From NCBI RefSeq assembly GCF_051954455.1, contig NZ_JBQCHS010000012.1:62001-126000 (forward strand): a DNA stretch of 64,000 bases. The letters run 5' to 3'. The stretch is from Pseudolysinimonas sp051954455. Its GTDB lineage: Bacteria > Actinomycetota > Actinomycetes > Actinomycetales > Microbacteriaceae. Below, in pieces: positions 35,146 to 43,328 of the stretch. Every line of letters begins with the position of its first letter. Position 1 is the first letter of the stretch. Both the position numbers and the translations under genes were made by a program. The notes beneath the pieces are model-generated. The model was not told the DNA's origin, ran no database searches, and saw only the letters and a program-made list of their open reading frames with translations.

Positions 35146-36222
35146 ATGCCCGCCCTCGACCCCGCGGCCCCGGTGGCCGAGATCACGCGGGCCCTGGTCG
35201 ACATCCCCTCCGTCTCGGGCGACGAGGCCGCCATCGCCGACGCGGTCGAGGCGGCCCTGCGCGCCGCCGGCCACCTCGAGGTGCTGCGCGACGGCGACGC
35301 GATCGTCGCGCGCACGACGCTCGGCCGCGAGCGCCGCGCGGTCATCGCCGGGCATCTCGACACGGTCCCGATCAACGGCAATGTGCCGTCCCGCCTCGAG
35401 GGCGACGAGCTCGTCGGTCGCGGGACGGTCGACATGAAGGGCGGCGTCGCGGTCCTCCTCAAGCTCGCGGTCGAGCTCGCCGACCCGGGCGTCGACGTCA
35501 CCTGGGTCTTCTACGACCACGAGGAGGTCTCCTCCGACCTCAACGGCCTGGGCCGCCTCGCACGCTCCCGGCCGGAGCTGCTCGCGGCCGACTTCGCGAT
35601 CCTGGGGGAGCCGTCGAACGGGGAGGTCGAGGGGGGCTGCAACGGCACCCTCCGCGCCGACGTCACTCTCCGCGGCCGTCGCGCCCATTCGGCGCGGGCC
35701 TGGATGGGCGAGAACGCGATTCACGCCGCCGCACCGGTGCTCGCCGCCCGCGCGGCGCACGAGCCCGCCGAGATCGAGGTCGACGGGCTGCGCTACCGCG
35801 AGGGCCTGAACGCGGTCGGCGTCCGCGGGGGCGTCGCGGGCAACGTCATCCCCGACGAGTGCGTCGTGGAGGTCAACTACCGCTTCGCCCCGAGCCGGGA
35901 CGCCGCGGAGGCGGAGACGTACGTGCGCGGGGTCATCGCCGCCGCGGCGCCGGAGGCGGAGGTCGTCGTCACCGACCTGGCCGAGGGAGCCCGGCCCGGG
36001 CTCGACGCGCCGCTCGCGCAGGCCTTCGTTGCGGCGGTGGGCGGGCAGGCGCGACCGAAGTACGGCTGGACCGACGTCGCGCGGTTCGCGGCCCTCGGCA
36101 TCCCGGCCGTCAACTACGGGCCGGGTGACCCCTCGCTCGCGCACGCGGACGACGAGCGGGTTCCGCTCGAGCAGCTCGAGCGCTGCGAGCGCGGCCTGCG
36201 GGCGTGGCTGACCGGCGCGTGA
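35146..36222 (+). CDS. dapE: Succinyl-diaminopimelate desuccinylase
   Basis: A 358-residue M20 metallopeptidase-like enzyme that removes succinate from N-succinyl-LL-diaminopimelate. Metal ligands appear in GHLDTVPINGN (near residue 69), GRGTVDMKGG (near residue 92), HEEVSSDLNG, and the late H in DPSLAHADDE; a dimerisation lid domain sits between. I place the start at ATG 35146 because it follows TAGCAT (35133-35138) by 7 bases. The ATG at 35137 overlaps that hexamer and would be the less likely one. It is coupled by a GTGA overlap to the next gene. Confidence 0.94.
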   Translation: MPALDPAAPVAEITRALVDIPSVSGDEAAIADAVEAALRAAGHLEVLRDGDAIVARTTLGRERRAVIAGHLDTVPINGNVPSRLEGDELVGRGTVDMKGGVAVLLKLAVELADPGVDVTWVFYDHEEVSSDLNGLGRLARSRPELLAADFAILGEPSNGEVEGGCNGTLRADVTLRGRRAHSARAWMGENAIHAAAPVLAARAAHEPAEIEVDGLRYREGLNAVGVRGGVAGNVIPDECVVEVNYRFAPSRDAAEAETYVRGVIAAAAPEAEVVVTDLAEGARPGLDAPLAQAFVAAVGGQARPKYGWTDVARFAALGIPAVNYGPGDPSLAHADDERVPLEQLERCERGLRAWLTGA

Positions 36223-37457
36223 CCGCGGAGCCCGCCGCCGCCCCGGCGCGGACCCTCCTCCGCCGCGCCGCGGGCTGGCCGTGGTGGGCGCGGGTGCTGC
36301 TCGTCTTCGCGGCCTCGCGCGTCGTGACCACGGTCATCCTGCTCGCGTTCGCGGCCGCGCAGCAGCAGAACCCGTGGACCGGACCGCACCCCGACTACTT
36401 CGCCTTCGCCTCCATCTGGGACGGCAACTGGTATCACATCGTCGCCGTCTCGGGATATCCGACGACCCTGCCCATCGGCTCCGACGGCCACGTGCAGCAG
36501 AACGCCTGGGCGTTCCTCCCGGCCTACCCGGCGGTGGTGCGGACCCTGATGGGCGCCGGGGGATCGTGGGAGGTCCTCGCCGTCGTCGTGTCCGTCGCGT
36601 TCGCGGCGGGCGCGGCGCTCCTGTTCTTCCGGCTCATGGCGCGCCGCCTGCCCGACGGCACGGCGCTCTTCGCGACCGTGCTGTTCTGCACGGCGCCGCT
36701 GTCGCCGATCCTGCAGGTCGCCTACGCGGAGTCCATGGGGCTGTTCTTCCTGTTCCTCGCGCTCCTGCTGCTGCTCGACCGGCGGTACCTGCTGCTCATC
36801 CCGGTCGTCGTCGTGCTGGGCTTCACCCGGCCGGGAGCGATCGCATTCGCGGCCCTGCTCCTGTTCCACCTGATCCACCGGTTCATCACCCGCCTACGGG
36901 ATCCGCTGACCGTCGGGGATCTGCTCCGGATCGCGGTCGCCGGGCTCGCCAGCTTCGCGGTCGGGGTCGTCTGGCCGCTCATCGCGGGGGCGGTGACGGG
37001 TGACCGCGCCGCCTACACCGACACCGAGCTGTCCTGGCGGGTGCTCTATTTGGGGCACTACGACGAGCTCGTGCCGTTCCAGGGATGGATCGAGGGCGCC
37101 GACTGGTGGCTGCGCTGGATCCATGTGCCGTTCCCGGCATCTCTCGTCCTCGGCTGCATCGGACTCGTGCTGCTCGTCGCGGTCGTCGCCGCGTTGCTGT
37201 TCTCGCCTTGGGCGCGTCGGATCGGCGTCGATCTGCGGCTCTGGATCGCGGCCTACGGGCTCTACCTGCTCGCGGTGTTCTTCCCACAGTCGAGCACCTT
37301 CCGGGTGCTCATGCCGATGGCGCCGGCGCTCGGGGCGTTCGCCGTGCCGCGGCATCCCGCGTGGCGCATCTCGCTCGTCGTGCTCGGCATCCTGGGTCAG
37401 ATCGGGTGGTGCTACATCGCCTGGTGGGTCGACGGGTACGACTGGACGCCGCCGTGA
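36219..37457 (+). CDS. PIG-V-like membrane mannosyltransferase
   Basis: A 412-residue membrane protein with about ten hydrophobic segments. Its first external loop has WDGNWYHIVAVSGY (near residue 67), the Asp/Trp motif of PIG-V-type GT-C glycosyltransferases that use polyprenyl-phosphate mannose. Bacterial members modify cell-envelope lipids or glycans; the acceptor is unknown. The GTG start overlaps the dapE stop (GTGA), so the genes are coupled although their functions differ. Confidence 0.78.
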   Translation: MTAEPAAAPARTLLRRAAGWPWWARVLLVFAASRVVTTVILLAFAAAQQQNPWTGPHPDYFAFASIWDGNWYHIVAVSGYPTTLPIGSDGHVQQNAWAFLPAYPAVVRTLMGAGGSWEVLAVVVSVAFAAGAALLFFRLMARRLPDGTALFATVLFCTAPLSPILQVAYAESMGLFFLFLALLLLLDRRYLLLIPVVVVLGFTRPGAIAFAALLLFHLIHRFITRLRDPLTVGDLLRIAVAGLASFAVGVVWPLIAGAVTGDRAAYTDTELSWRVLYLGHYDELVPFQGWIEGADWWLRWIHVPFPASLVLGCIGLVLLVAVVAALLFSPWARRIGVDLRLWIAAYGLYLLAVFFPQSSTFRVLMPMAPALGAFAVPRHPAWRISLVVLGILGQIGWCYIAWWVDGYDWTPP

Positions 37458-37525
37458 GTCGGCGGAAATCGTCCCCGGGACAGCGCTGGGCGTTCGCTGA
37501 TTTCTCGTCGGTTCCCGACGTACGG

Positions 37526-37531
37526 GATAAT
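37526..37531 (+). promoter_or_regulatory. -10 box of the DUF3117 gene
   Basis: GATAAT at 37526-37531 lies 30 bases before the ATG, in a leader with a GAAAGGGG ribosome site. The best -35 candidate is TTCTCG about 18 bases upstream (weak). A small hairpin (CGTCGG ... CCGACG, 37506-37520) overlaps the spacer. Confidence 0.45.
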
Positions 37532-37561
37532 GGGGTGATTCCAGGCGAAAGGGGACCACGC

Positions 37562-37738
37562 ATGGCGGCCATGAAGCCGAGGACCGGTGACGGACCGATG
37601 GAGGCTGTCAAGGAGGGTCGGCTCATCATCGTGCGGGTGCCTCTCGAGGGAGGCGGACGCCTCGTGGTGTCGGTCAACGACGCCGAGGCGGCGGAGCTCC
37701 GCGACGCGCTGGTCGGTGTAGTCGGCACCGGCAGCTGA
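37562..37738 (+). CDS. DUF3117 family small conserved protein
   Basis: A 58-residue protein with the MAAMKPRTGDGP start that marks DUF3117, a family found almost only in actinobacteria and often essential-looking by conservation. It has a strand-rich core (GRLIIVRVPLEGGGRLVVSVN) and a helical end. No function is established. The ATG has a strong ribosome site (GAAAGGGG), so it is one of the few leadered genes here. In M. tuberculosis the orthologue (Rv1211, from memory) also lies between dapE and the tatB region. Confidence 0.9.
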   Translation: MAAMKPRTGDGPMEAVKEGRLIIVRVPLEGGGRLVVSVNDAEAAELRDALVGVVGTGS

Positions 37739-37758
37739 CACCGCTCACCGCGGGGTGA

Positions 37759-38391
37759 TCACTCCGCGGTCTTGACGATCTGCAGGAGACCGTCGCCGGA
37801 CGTGCTGAGCGTCGCCGTCACCGCCGTGGATTCGGCGATCGTGGCGAGCAGCGCTCGGTAGTCCGCGACGGTCTCGTCACGTTGTGCCGGATCGGCGACG
37901 CGTCCGCGCCACAGCGCGTGGGCGACGAGCACGAGCCCGCCGCGCCGGACGATCCGCAGCGCGTGCTCGACGTCGTCGAGCAGCTCGGCGGGATCGCCGT
38001 CGACCAGGACGAGGTCGTAGGCCCCGTCCGTCATGCGCGGCAGCACCTCCGCCGCGCGACCGGTGATGAGACGGATCCGGTTGGCGGGCACCGCGCCCTC
38101 CGCGAACGCGGTGCGCGCGAGCTGCTGGTGCTCGAACTCCCGGTCGAGCGAGGTGAGCGTGGCCTCGGGCGCGCCGGTGAGCAGCCAGAGCCCGCTGACG
38201 CCCGTCCCGGTGCCGATCTCGAGGATCGAGTGCGTCGCGCTCGCCGCTGCGAGCACGGCGATCTGCGCGCCGACGCCCGGGCTGATCGGGTCGATGCCGA
38301 CCTCCAGTGCGTGGCGGCGCGCGGCCTGGATCGCAGGCGGTTCGACCGCGAAGTCCTCCGCGTACCGCCAGCTCAGCTCTTTGTCGACCAC
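37759..38391 (-). CDS. O-methyltransferase (class I, AdoMet-dependent)
   Basis: A 210-residue methyltransferase of the caffeoyl-CoA/catechol O-methyltransferase type. The AdoMet motif is LEIGTGTGVSGLW (near residue 57), the acidic second strand is TSLDREFEHQQLA, and the metal and catalytic acid lies in DLVLVDGDPAEL. The start is GTG 38391, which has a full GAGGAGG Shine-Dalgarno 6 bases upstream; longer in-frame forms lack one. It is divergent from tatB and shares the same -10 base pairs. The methyl acceptor is unknown; the family is conserved in this position in actinobacteria. Confidence 0.86.
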   Translation of the reverse strand: MVDKELSWRYAEDFAVEPPAIQAARRHALEVGIDPISPGVGAQIAVLAAASATHSILEIGTGTGVSGLWLLTGAPEATLTSLDREFEHQQLARTAFAEGAVPANRIRLITGRAAEVLPRMTDGAYDLVLVDGDPAELLDDVEHALRIVRRGGLVLVAHALWRGRVADPAQRDETVADYRALLATIAESTAVTATLSTSGDGLLQIVKTAE

Positions 38392-38409
38392 CCGCGACCT
38401 CCTCGGGGT

Positions 38410-38416
38410 TACCCTA
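38410..38416. promoter_or_regulatory. Overlapping divergent -10 boxes of tatB and the O-methyltransferase
   Basis: TACCCT (38410-38415, plus strand) sits 7 bases before the tatB ATG; on the minus strand TAGGGT occupies 38411-38416, 19 bases before the methyltransferase GTG. The two hexamers share five base pairs, so polymerase can open only one direction at a time. Confidence 0.6.
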
Positions 38417-38422
38417 TGACCC

Positions 38423-38836
38423 ATGTCCTTCGGGCTGACGTTCGACAAGCTGATCATCATCGCCGTGATCGCGGTGTTCCTGATCGGTCCCGACCGGCTG
38501 CCCTCGTACGCCGCCAAGCTCGCCCAGCTGGTCAAGCAGCTCCGCGGCTTCGCCGACGGCGCGAAGGACCGCATGCGCGAGGAGATGGGCGACGACTTCG
38601 ACGAGGTCGACTGGCGCAAGCTCGACCCGCGACAGTACGACCCGCGGCGCATCATCCGTGAGGCGCTCGTCGACGACGAGGTCGACTACGTGTCCGTCCC
38701 TGCGGCCGCCGAGACGGTGGCCGAGACTCCGGCCGCCCCGGCCGCCCACAGCCGCTACGTCGAGTCGGCGTACGAGCAGCGCCGCCGCAAGGCGGGCAAC
38801 CCCGTGCCCCCGCCCTACGACGTCGAATCGACCTAG
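38423..38836 (+). CDS. tatB: Sec-independent translocase subunit TatB
   Basis: A 137-residue TatB: a short N-terminal transmembrane helix (about residues 6-20), the GPDRLP hinge, then an amphipathic helix (YAAKLAQLVKQLRGFADGAKDRM) and a loose acidic and proline-rich tail. TatB receives twin-arginine substrates and hands them to TatA/C; EfeB above is one likely client. No tatA or tatC lies in the window. The ATG follows the shared -10 box by 7 bases. Its stop shares CTAG with the stop of the convergent aldehyde dehydrogenase. Confidence 0.9.
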   Translation: MSFGLTFDKLIIIAVIAVFLIGPDRLPSYAAKLAQLVKQLRGFADGAKDRMREEMGDDFDEVDWRKLDPRQYDPRRIIREALVDDEVDYVSVPAAAETVAETPAAPAAHSRYVESAYEQRRRKAGNPVPPPYDVEST

Positions 38837-40383
38837 CGGCGTCGCAGCACGCGGAGCGTCCGGAGCAGCAGGAGCATCGCGGGCGTGAGGGCGCGGAACT
38901 CCGCCCCCGTCCGCGGCAGCTGCAGCAGCCCCGTGGCGCTCGCGATCGTCGTCGCGTCGGCGTAGCGGAGGAGCCCCTCGGCGCCGTTCCGGCGCCCGAG
39001 TCCCGAGTGCTTGACGCCGCCCATCGGCGCGTCGACGCTGCCGAAGCTCGCGCGGTATCCCTCGTTGATGTTGACGCTGCCGGCCTTCAGCCGCTCGGCG
39101 ACGCGCATCCCGCGGCTGCGCGAGCCCGAGAGCACCGACGCGTTCAACCCGAACTCGGAGTCGTTGGCCGCGGCGATCGCGGCCGCCTCCGAGTCGACCA
39201 CCGTCACCGCGACGACGGGCCCGAAGGTCTCGTGCGCGAAGCACTGCATCTCGCTCGTGACGTCGGCGAGCACCGTCGGCTCGACGAAGTAGAGGCCGAT
39301 CTCGGGGCGCGCGTGCCCGCCCGCGAGCACGGTGGCGCCCTTCGCGACCGCGTCGTCGATGTGGGCCATCACCCGGTCGAGCTGCGCTTTCGTCGCGAGG
39401 GAGCCGACGTCGGTCGTGTAGTCGAGATCCGTTCCCAGCCGCAGCGACGCGACGCGCTCGGCGAAGGCCGGGATGAAGCGGTCGGCGACGCCGCGGAGGA
39501 CGTAGATGCGCTCCATCGACACGCAGAGCTGCCCGGCGGCGGAGAAGCATCCGTAGGCGGCGTCGGCGGCGGCCTTCTCGGGGTCGACGTCGTCGAGGAC
39601 GATCATCGGGTTCTTGCCGCCGAGCTCCATGGAGGACGGGACGAGCCGGCCCGCGGCGCGCTGGGCGACCTTCGTGCCGGTGGCCGTCGACCCGGTGAAG
39701 CTGACGTAGTCGCCGGCGTCCACGACCGCGTTGCCGATCTCCTCGCCGTCGCCCGCGACGATGCCCCACAGCGCCTCCGGCACGCCCGCGTCGGTGAAGC
39801 ACCGGCGGGCCGCGAGGATGGAGAGAGCGCCCTGGTCGTCGGCCTTCTGCACGACGCCGTTGCCGGCCGCGAGGGCCGGGGCGATGTCCATGATCGCGAG
39901 GCTCAGCGGGTAGTTCCACGGGGTGACGACGCCGACGAGGCCCTTGGGCCGGTAGCGGACCTCGGCGGTGAGCACGAGCGGGATCCCGCCGCGGCGCGGC
40001 CCCCCGCGGAGCACGCGGTGCGCGGCGAGCGCGTTGTAGCGGGTCGCGGCCGCCGAGTTGAAGACCTCCTCGAAGGCCTGGCCGCGGGTCTTGCCGGTCT
40101 CGGTCTGCACCGCGTCGAGGAGCAGCTCCCGGCGCTCGAGCAGGAGGTCGTGCGCCCGCAGCAGCACCTCGCGCCGATGCGCCCAGCCGGCGGCCCACCA
40201 CGACGCCTGCGCGACACGGGCGGCCGCGGCCGCGTCGGCCACGTCCTGCGCGGTCGAGATCGGCAGCTCGTGCAGCACGTCGCCGGTGAAGGGGGCGATC
40301 ACGGCCCGGGTGCGCCCCGAGGTGGCGGTGAGGCCCGACGTCAAGGCGTCGGTGTCGGCCCGTTGCAGCGTCGTTCCGGACAT
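38833..40383 (-). CDS. NAD(P)-dependent aldehyde dehydrogenase, succinate-semialdehyde type
   Basis: A 516-residue aldehyde dehydrogenase. The cofactor loop has TPWNYPL, the base glutamate is in ELGGKNP and the catalytic cysteine is C287 in GQLCVS. Its closest annotated type is actinobacterial succinate-semialdehyde dehydrogenase (GabD2-like). The C-terminus has an added basic/hydrophobic tail (MLLLLRTLRVLRRR) that could lie on the membrane, as in fatty-aldehyde dehydrogenases. It is divergent from a transporter and an S1P-lyase-like gene. The ATG follows TAGGCT (40390-40395, minus strand) by 6 bases. Confidence 0.85.
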   Translation of the reverse strand: MSGTTLQRADTDALTSGLTATSGRTRAVIAPFTGDVLHELPISTAQDVADAAAAARVAQASWWAAGWAHRREVLLRAHDLLLERRELLLDAVQTETGKTRGQAFEEVFNSAAATRYNALAAHRVLRGGPRRGGIPLVLTAEVRYRPKGLVGVVTPWNYPLSLAIMDIAPALAAGNGVVQKADDQGALSILAARRCFTDAGVPEALWGIVAGDGEEIGNAVVDAGDYVSFTGSTATGTKVAQRAAGRLVPSSMELGGKNPMIVLDDVDPEKAAADAAYGCFSAAGQLCVSMERIYVLRGVADRFIPAFAERVASLRLGTDLDYTTDVGSLATKAQLDRVMAHIDDAVAKGATVLAGGHARPEIGLYFVEPTVLADVTSEMQCFAHETFGPVVAVTVVDSEAAAIAAANDSEFGLNASVLSGSRSRGMRVAERLKAGSVNINEGYRASFGSVDAPMGGVKHSGLGRRNGAEGLLRYADATTIASATGLLQLPRTGAEFRALTPAMLLLLRTLRVLRRR

Positions 40384-40398
40384 GCCGGGAGCCTATTC

Positions 40399-40429
40399 CT
40401 TTCGATACGGCCCGGTGCTTTCGATACGG
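40399..40429. repeat. 12-bp direct repeat in the divergent promoter region
   Basis: CTTTCGATACGG occurs at 40399-40410 and 40418-40429, 19 bases apart. The right copy contains most of the -10 box (TACGGT) of the transporter gene; the left lies just upstream of the aldehyde dehydrogenase -10. The TCGATACG core also occurs in the inverted repeat at 43371, so these may be fragments of a dispersed element or operator half-sites. Confidence 0.55.
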
Positions 40430-40437
40430 TGAGCGGC

Positions 40438-41853
40438 ATGGCAGCGCAGCCACCTCCCGGGCTCCCCGTAGCCTCCGACCGCCTCAGCGCGGGCAGCGTC
40501 GTGCGGTATGCCGCCGGCTCGATCGGCACGGGCGGGTTCGCGACCCTCCCGGGTCTCGTGCTCGTCTACTTCCTCACCGACACCCTCGGCGTCGCCGCGA
40601 TCGCGGCCGGGCTGCTCGTGACGCTCGCGAAGGTGTGGGACGTGATCATCGATCCGGTGATCGGCGCACGGAGCGACCGCAGCCTCGCCCGCACCGGATC
40701 GCGCCGACGGTTCATGCTGCTCGGCGCGATCCTGCTGCCGGTCTTCTTCGCCGTCACGTTCGCGGTGCCGGCCGGGTTGCCGCCGCTCGCGTCCGGGGTC
40801 TGGGTCTTCGCGGCGTTCGTGCTCGCGGCGACGGCGTTCAGCCTCTTCCAGGTGCCCTACATCGCGCTGCCCGCCGAGCTCGCGACCGGGTACGACGCGC
40901 GAACCCGGCTGCTGTCCGCGCGGGTCGTCGTCCTGACCTTCGCGATCCTGCTGTTCGGCGCGGGCGGGCCCGCACTGCGGTCCCTCGGCGGCGGGGACGC
41001 GCACCTCGGGTACCGGCTCATGGGCGTCGTGGCGGCCGTGGTGCTCTTCGCGGGGCTCGTCGTCGCCATGACGGCCGCGCCGCGCGGCGCGCCCTTCGAC
41101 GACGCGCGGGCCGGCGTCGGCGAGACCTACCGGCGCGGATGGCAGGCACTCCGCCGGAGCCGTCCCTTCCGGGCCCTGCTGCTCACCTTCCTCCTCCAGG
41201 CGCTGGCCACCGGGATGATGCTGGCCGGCTCCCAGTACGTGGCGCGCTGGGTCCTGCACGACGAGGCGGCGGTCGACCTCCTGTTCGTCGCGCTCATCGC
41301 CCCGGCGCTCGTCTGCGCGCCGCTCTGGGGCGTCATCGCACGGCACCTGGGCAAGGAGCGGGCGTTCGCGGTCGCCTCGGTGGTGTTCGGGCTGGCGGCG
41401 CTCTCGCTGGTCGGCCTCGCCGTCGCGCCAGGGGCGTGGCTGTACGCGTCCGTCGCCGCCGCGGGCGGCGCCTACGCGGGCCTCCAGACCCTGCCGCTCG
41501 CGATGCTGCCGGACGTCATCTCGCACGACGCCCGCCGGCACGGCGAGAACCGCGCCGGCACCTTCGGCGGGGTCTGGACCGCAGGGGAGACCGCCGGCAT
41601 GGCGCTCGGCACGACCGTGCTGACGGTCGTGCTCGCCCTCACCGGCTACCGCGCCTCGCTCGCCGGAGAGGCGACGACCCAGTCGCCGACGGCGGTGCTC
41701 GGGATCGTGCTGAGCTTCAGCATCGTGCCGGCGGTGATCGTGGCGCTCAGCCTCTTCGCGCTCGCGCGGTACCCGCTGCGGCGGGCGGACGTCGAGGGCG
41801 ACGTGGCGGCCGATGTCGACGACGCGGCGCTCGAGATCGGACCGGTCGCGTGA
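40438..41853 (+). CDS. MFS_2 (glycoside-pentoside-hexuronide type) transporter
   Basis: A 471-residue membrane protein with twelve hydrophobic segments and the GPH/MFS_2 pattern: KVWDVIIDPVIGARSDRS after helix 2, QVPYIALPAELATGYDART after helix 4, and a second-half GGVWTAGETAGMALG. Members carry sugars, amino acids or, in animals (MFSD2A), lysolipids with a cation. The ligand here is unknown. The ATG follows TACGGT (40425-40430) by 7 bases, and the stop overlaps the next gene (GTGA), so transporter and PLP enzyme are made together. Confidence 0.85.
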   Translation: MAAQPPPGLPVASDRLSAGSVVRYAAGSIGTGGFATLPGLVLVYFLTDTLGVAAIAAGLLVTLAKVWDVIIDPVIGARSDRSLARTGSRRRFMLLGAILLPVFFAVTFAVPAGLPPLASGVWVFAAFVLAATAFSLFQVPYIALPAELATGYDARTRLLSARVVVLTFAILLFGAGGPALRSLGGGDAHLGYRLMGVVAAVVLFAGLVVAMTAAPRGAPFDDARAGVGETYRRGWQALRRSRPFRALLLTFLLQALATGMMLAGSQYVARWVLHDEAAVDLLFVALIAPALVCAPLWGVIARHLGKERAFAVASVVFGLAALSLVGLAVAPGAWLYASVAAAGGAYAGLQTLPLAMLPDVISHDARRHGENRAGTFGGVWTAGETAGMALGTTVLTVVLALTGYRASLAGEATTQSPTAVLGIVLSFSIVPAVIVALSLFALARYPLRRADVEGDVAADVDDAALEIGPVA

Positions 41854-43328
41854 GCGCGGGGCCGTTCCGGGCGGAGCCCGACGCGATCCTCGCGCGGCTC
41901 GCGGAGCTCCGCGCCCTCGACGCCCCGACTCACGGCGGGCGCGTGCTCAGCTACGTGTATGACCCCGGCGACGCGGCGCTCGACGAGCTCGCCGCCGCGG
42001 CGATCCGCGCCATGCAGCCGGTCAACGGGCTCGATCCGACGACGTTCCCCTCGGTCGCGGCGCTCGAACGCGATCTCGTCGGGTTCGCGCGCGGCCTGCT
42101 GCACGGCGACGACGAGGTGGTCGGCTCCGTGACGACGGGTGGCACGGAGAGCTGCCTGCTCGCGGTGAAGACGGCGCGCGACGTGTGGCGGGCCGCGCGC
42201 CCCGACGCGGGCGCCCCGCGGCTCGTCGCGCCGACGACGGCGCACGCCGCGTTCCAGAAGGCCGCCCACTACCTGGGCCTCGAACTCGACCTCGTGCCCG
42301 TCGATGCGGACGGACGGGTCGACCCCGAGGAGATCGTGGATCGGCTCGACGACGACGTCGCCCTCGTCGTCGTGTCGGCGCCGTCCTACCCGGTCGCCGC
42401 GCTCGATCCGGTGGAGCCGGTCGCCGCGGCGTGCGCGGCCCGGGGCATCGCGCTGCACGTCGACGCCTGCATCGGGGGCCTGGTGCTGCCGTTCTGGCCG
42501 GGGCTGCCCGCGTGGGACTTCGCCGTGCCGGGGGTGATGAGCGTGAGCGCCGACCTGCACAAGTACGGCTACGCCCCGAAGGGCGTCTCGGTGCTTCTGC
42601 AGCGCGGGCGCGACCGGCAGCGGGCGCAGTACTTCGCGACCACGCGCTGGCCGGGCTACCCGGTGGTGAATCCGACCGTGCTCGGGTCGAAGTCGGCGGG
42701 ACCGCTCGCCGCGGCATGGGCGATCGTGCAGGCGCTCGGGGCCGAGGGCTTCGCGGCGCTCGCCGACGACTGCCGGCGGGCGACCGCGGCGGTCCGCGAG
42801 ACCGTGGCGGGGATCGAGGGGCTGCGGATCGTGGGGGAGCCGGCGGGACCGCTCCTCGCCGTCGCCGCGGACGAGACGGTGCCGGCGGACCGGCGGGTGG
42901 ATCCGCACCACTGGGCCGACGCGGTGCGTGCCTCCGGGTGGGTGCTGCAGCTCCAGCCGGGGCTCGCGCAGGAGGGCGGCGTGCGCCTGCCGCCGACGAC
43001 CCACCTCACGATCACGCCCGTCACCGAGCGCGGGCTGCCCGAGCTGCTCCCGGTACTCGCAGCCGGCGCGGATGCGGTGCGGGGCGTGCCGTCGGTCGAT
43101 GCGGCTCAGGTGCTCGCGGCGCTGCCTCCGCTCGGGTCGGCACCGCTCGACTCGGAGACGGCGGCCGGGATCCTCGCGGCATTGGGGCTCGGCGGCGGCA
43201 GCGGGGCGCTGCCCGACCGGCAGGCGCCGCTGCTCGCGCTCATCGAGGCGGTGCCGGCGCCGGTGGCGGAGCGGCTCCTCGTGGAGCTGCTGGGGCGGCT
43301 CGTGGAGCCCGCGACGCGGGTCGAGTAG
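41850..43328 (+). CDS. PLP-dependent lyase resembling sphingosine-1-phosphate lyase
   Basis: A 492-residue fold-type I PLP enzyme. Segments line up with eukaryotic sphingosine-1-phosphate lyase: TTGGTESCLLAVK (near residue 94), LVAPTTAHAAFQKAAHYLG, LHVDACIGGLVLPF, the PLP lysine K238 in SADLHKYGYAPKG, and NPTVLGSKSAG. S1P lyase splits phosphorylated sphingoid bases into a fatty aldehyde and phosphoethanolamine; glutamate-type decarboxylases are the alternative. A C-terminal extra region of about 90 residues is not part of the core. Its last codons and stop lie inside an inverted repeat. Confidence 0.8.
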   Translation: MSAGPFRAEPDAILARLAELRALDAPTHGGRVLSYVYDPGDAALDELAAAAIRAMQPVNGLDPTTFPSVAALERDLVGFARGLLHGDDEVVGSVTTGGTESCLLAVKTARDVWRAARPDAGAPRLVAPTTAHAAFQKAAHYLGLELDLVPVDADGRVDPEEIVDRLDDDVALVVVSAPSYPVAALDPVEPVAAACAARGIALHVDACIGGLVLPFWPGLPAWDFAVPGVMSVSADLHKYGYAPKGVSVLLQRGRDRQRAQYFATTRWPGYPVVNPTVLGSKSAGPLAAAWAIVQALGAEGFAALADDCRRATAAVRETVAGIEGLRIVGEPAGPLLAVAADETVPADRRVDPHHWADAVRASGWVLQLQPGLAQEGGVRLPPTTHLTITPVTERGLPELLPVLAAGADAVRGVPSVDAAQVLAALPPLGSAPLDSETAAGILAALGLGGGSGALPDRQAPLLALIEAVPAPVAERLLVELLGRLVEPATRVE

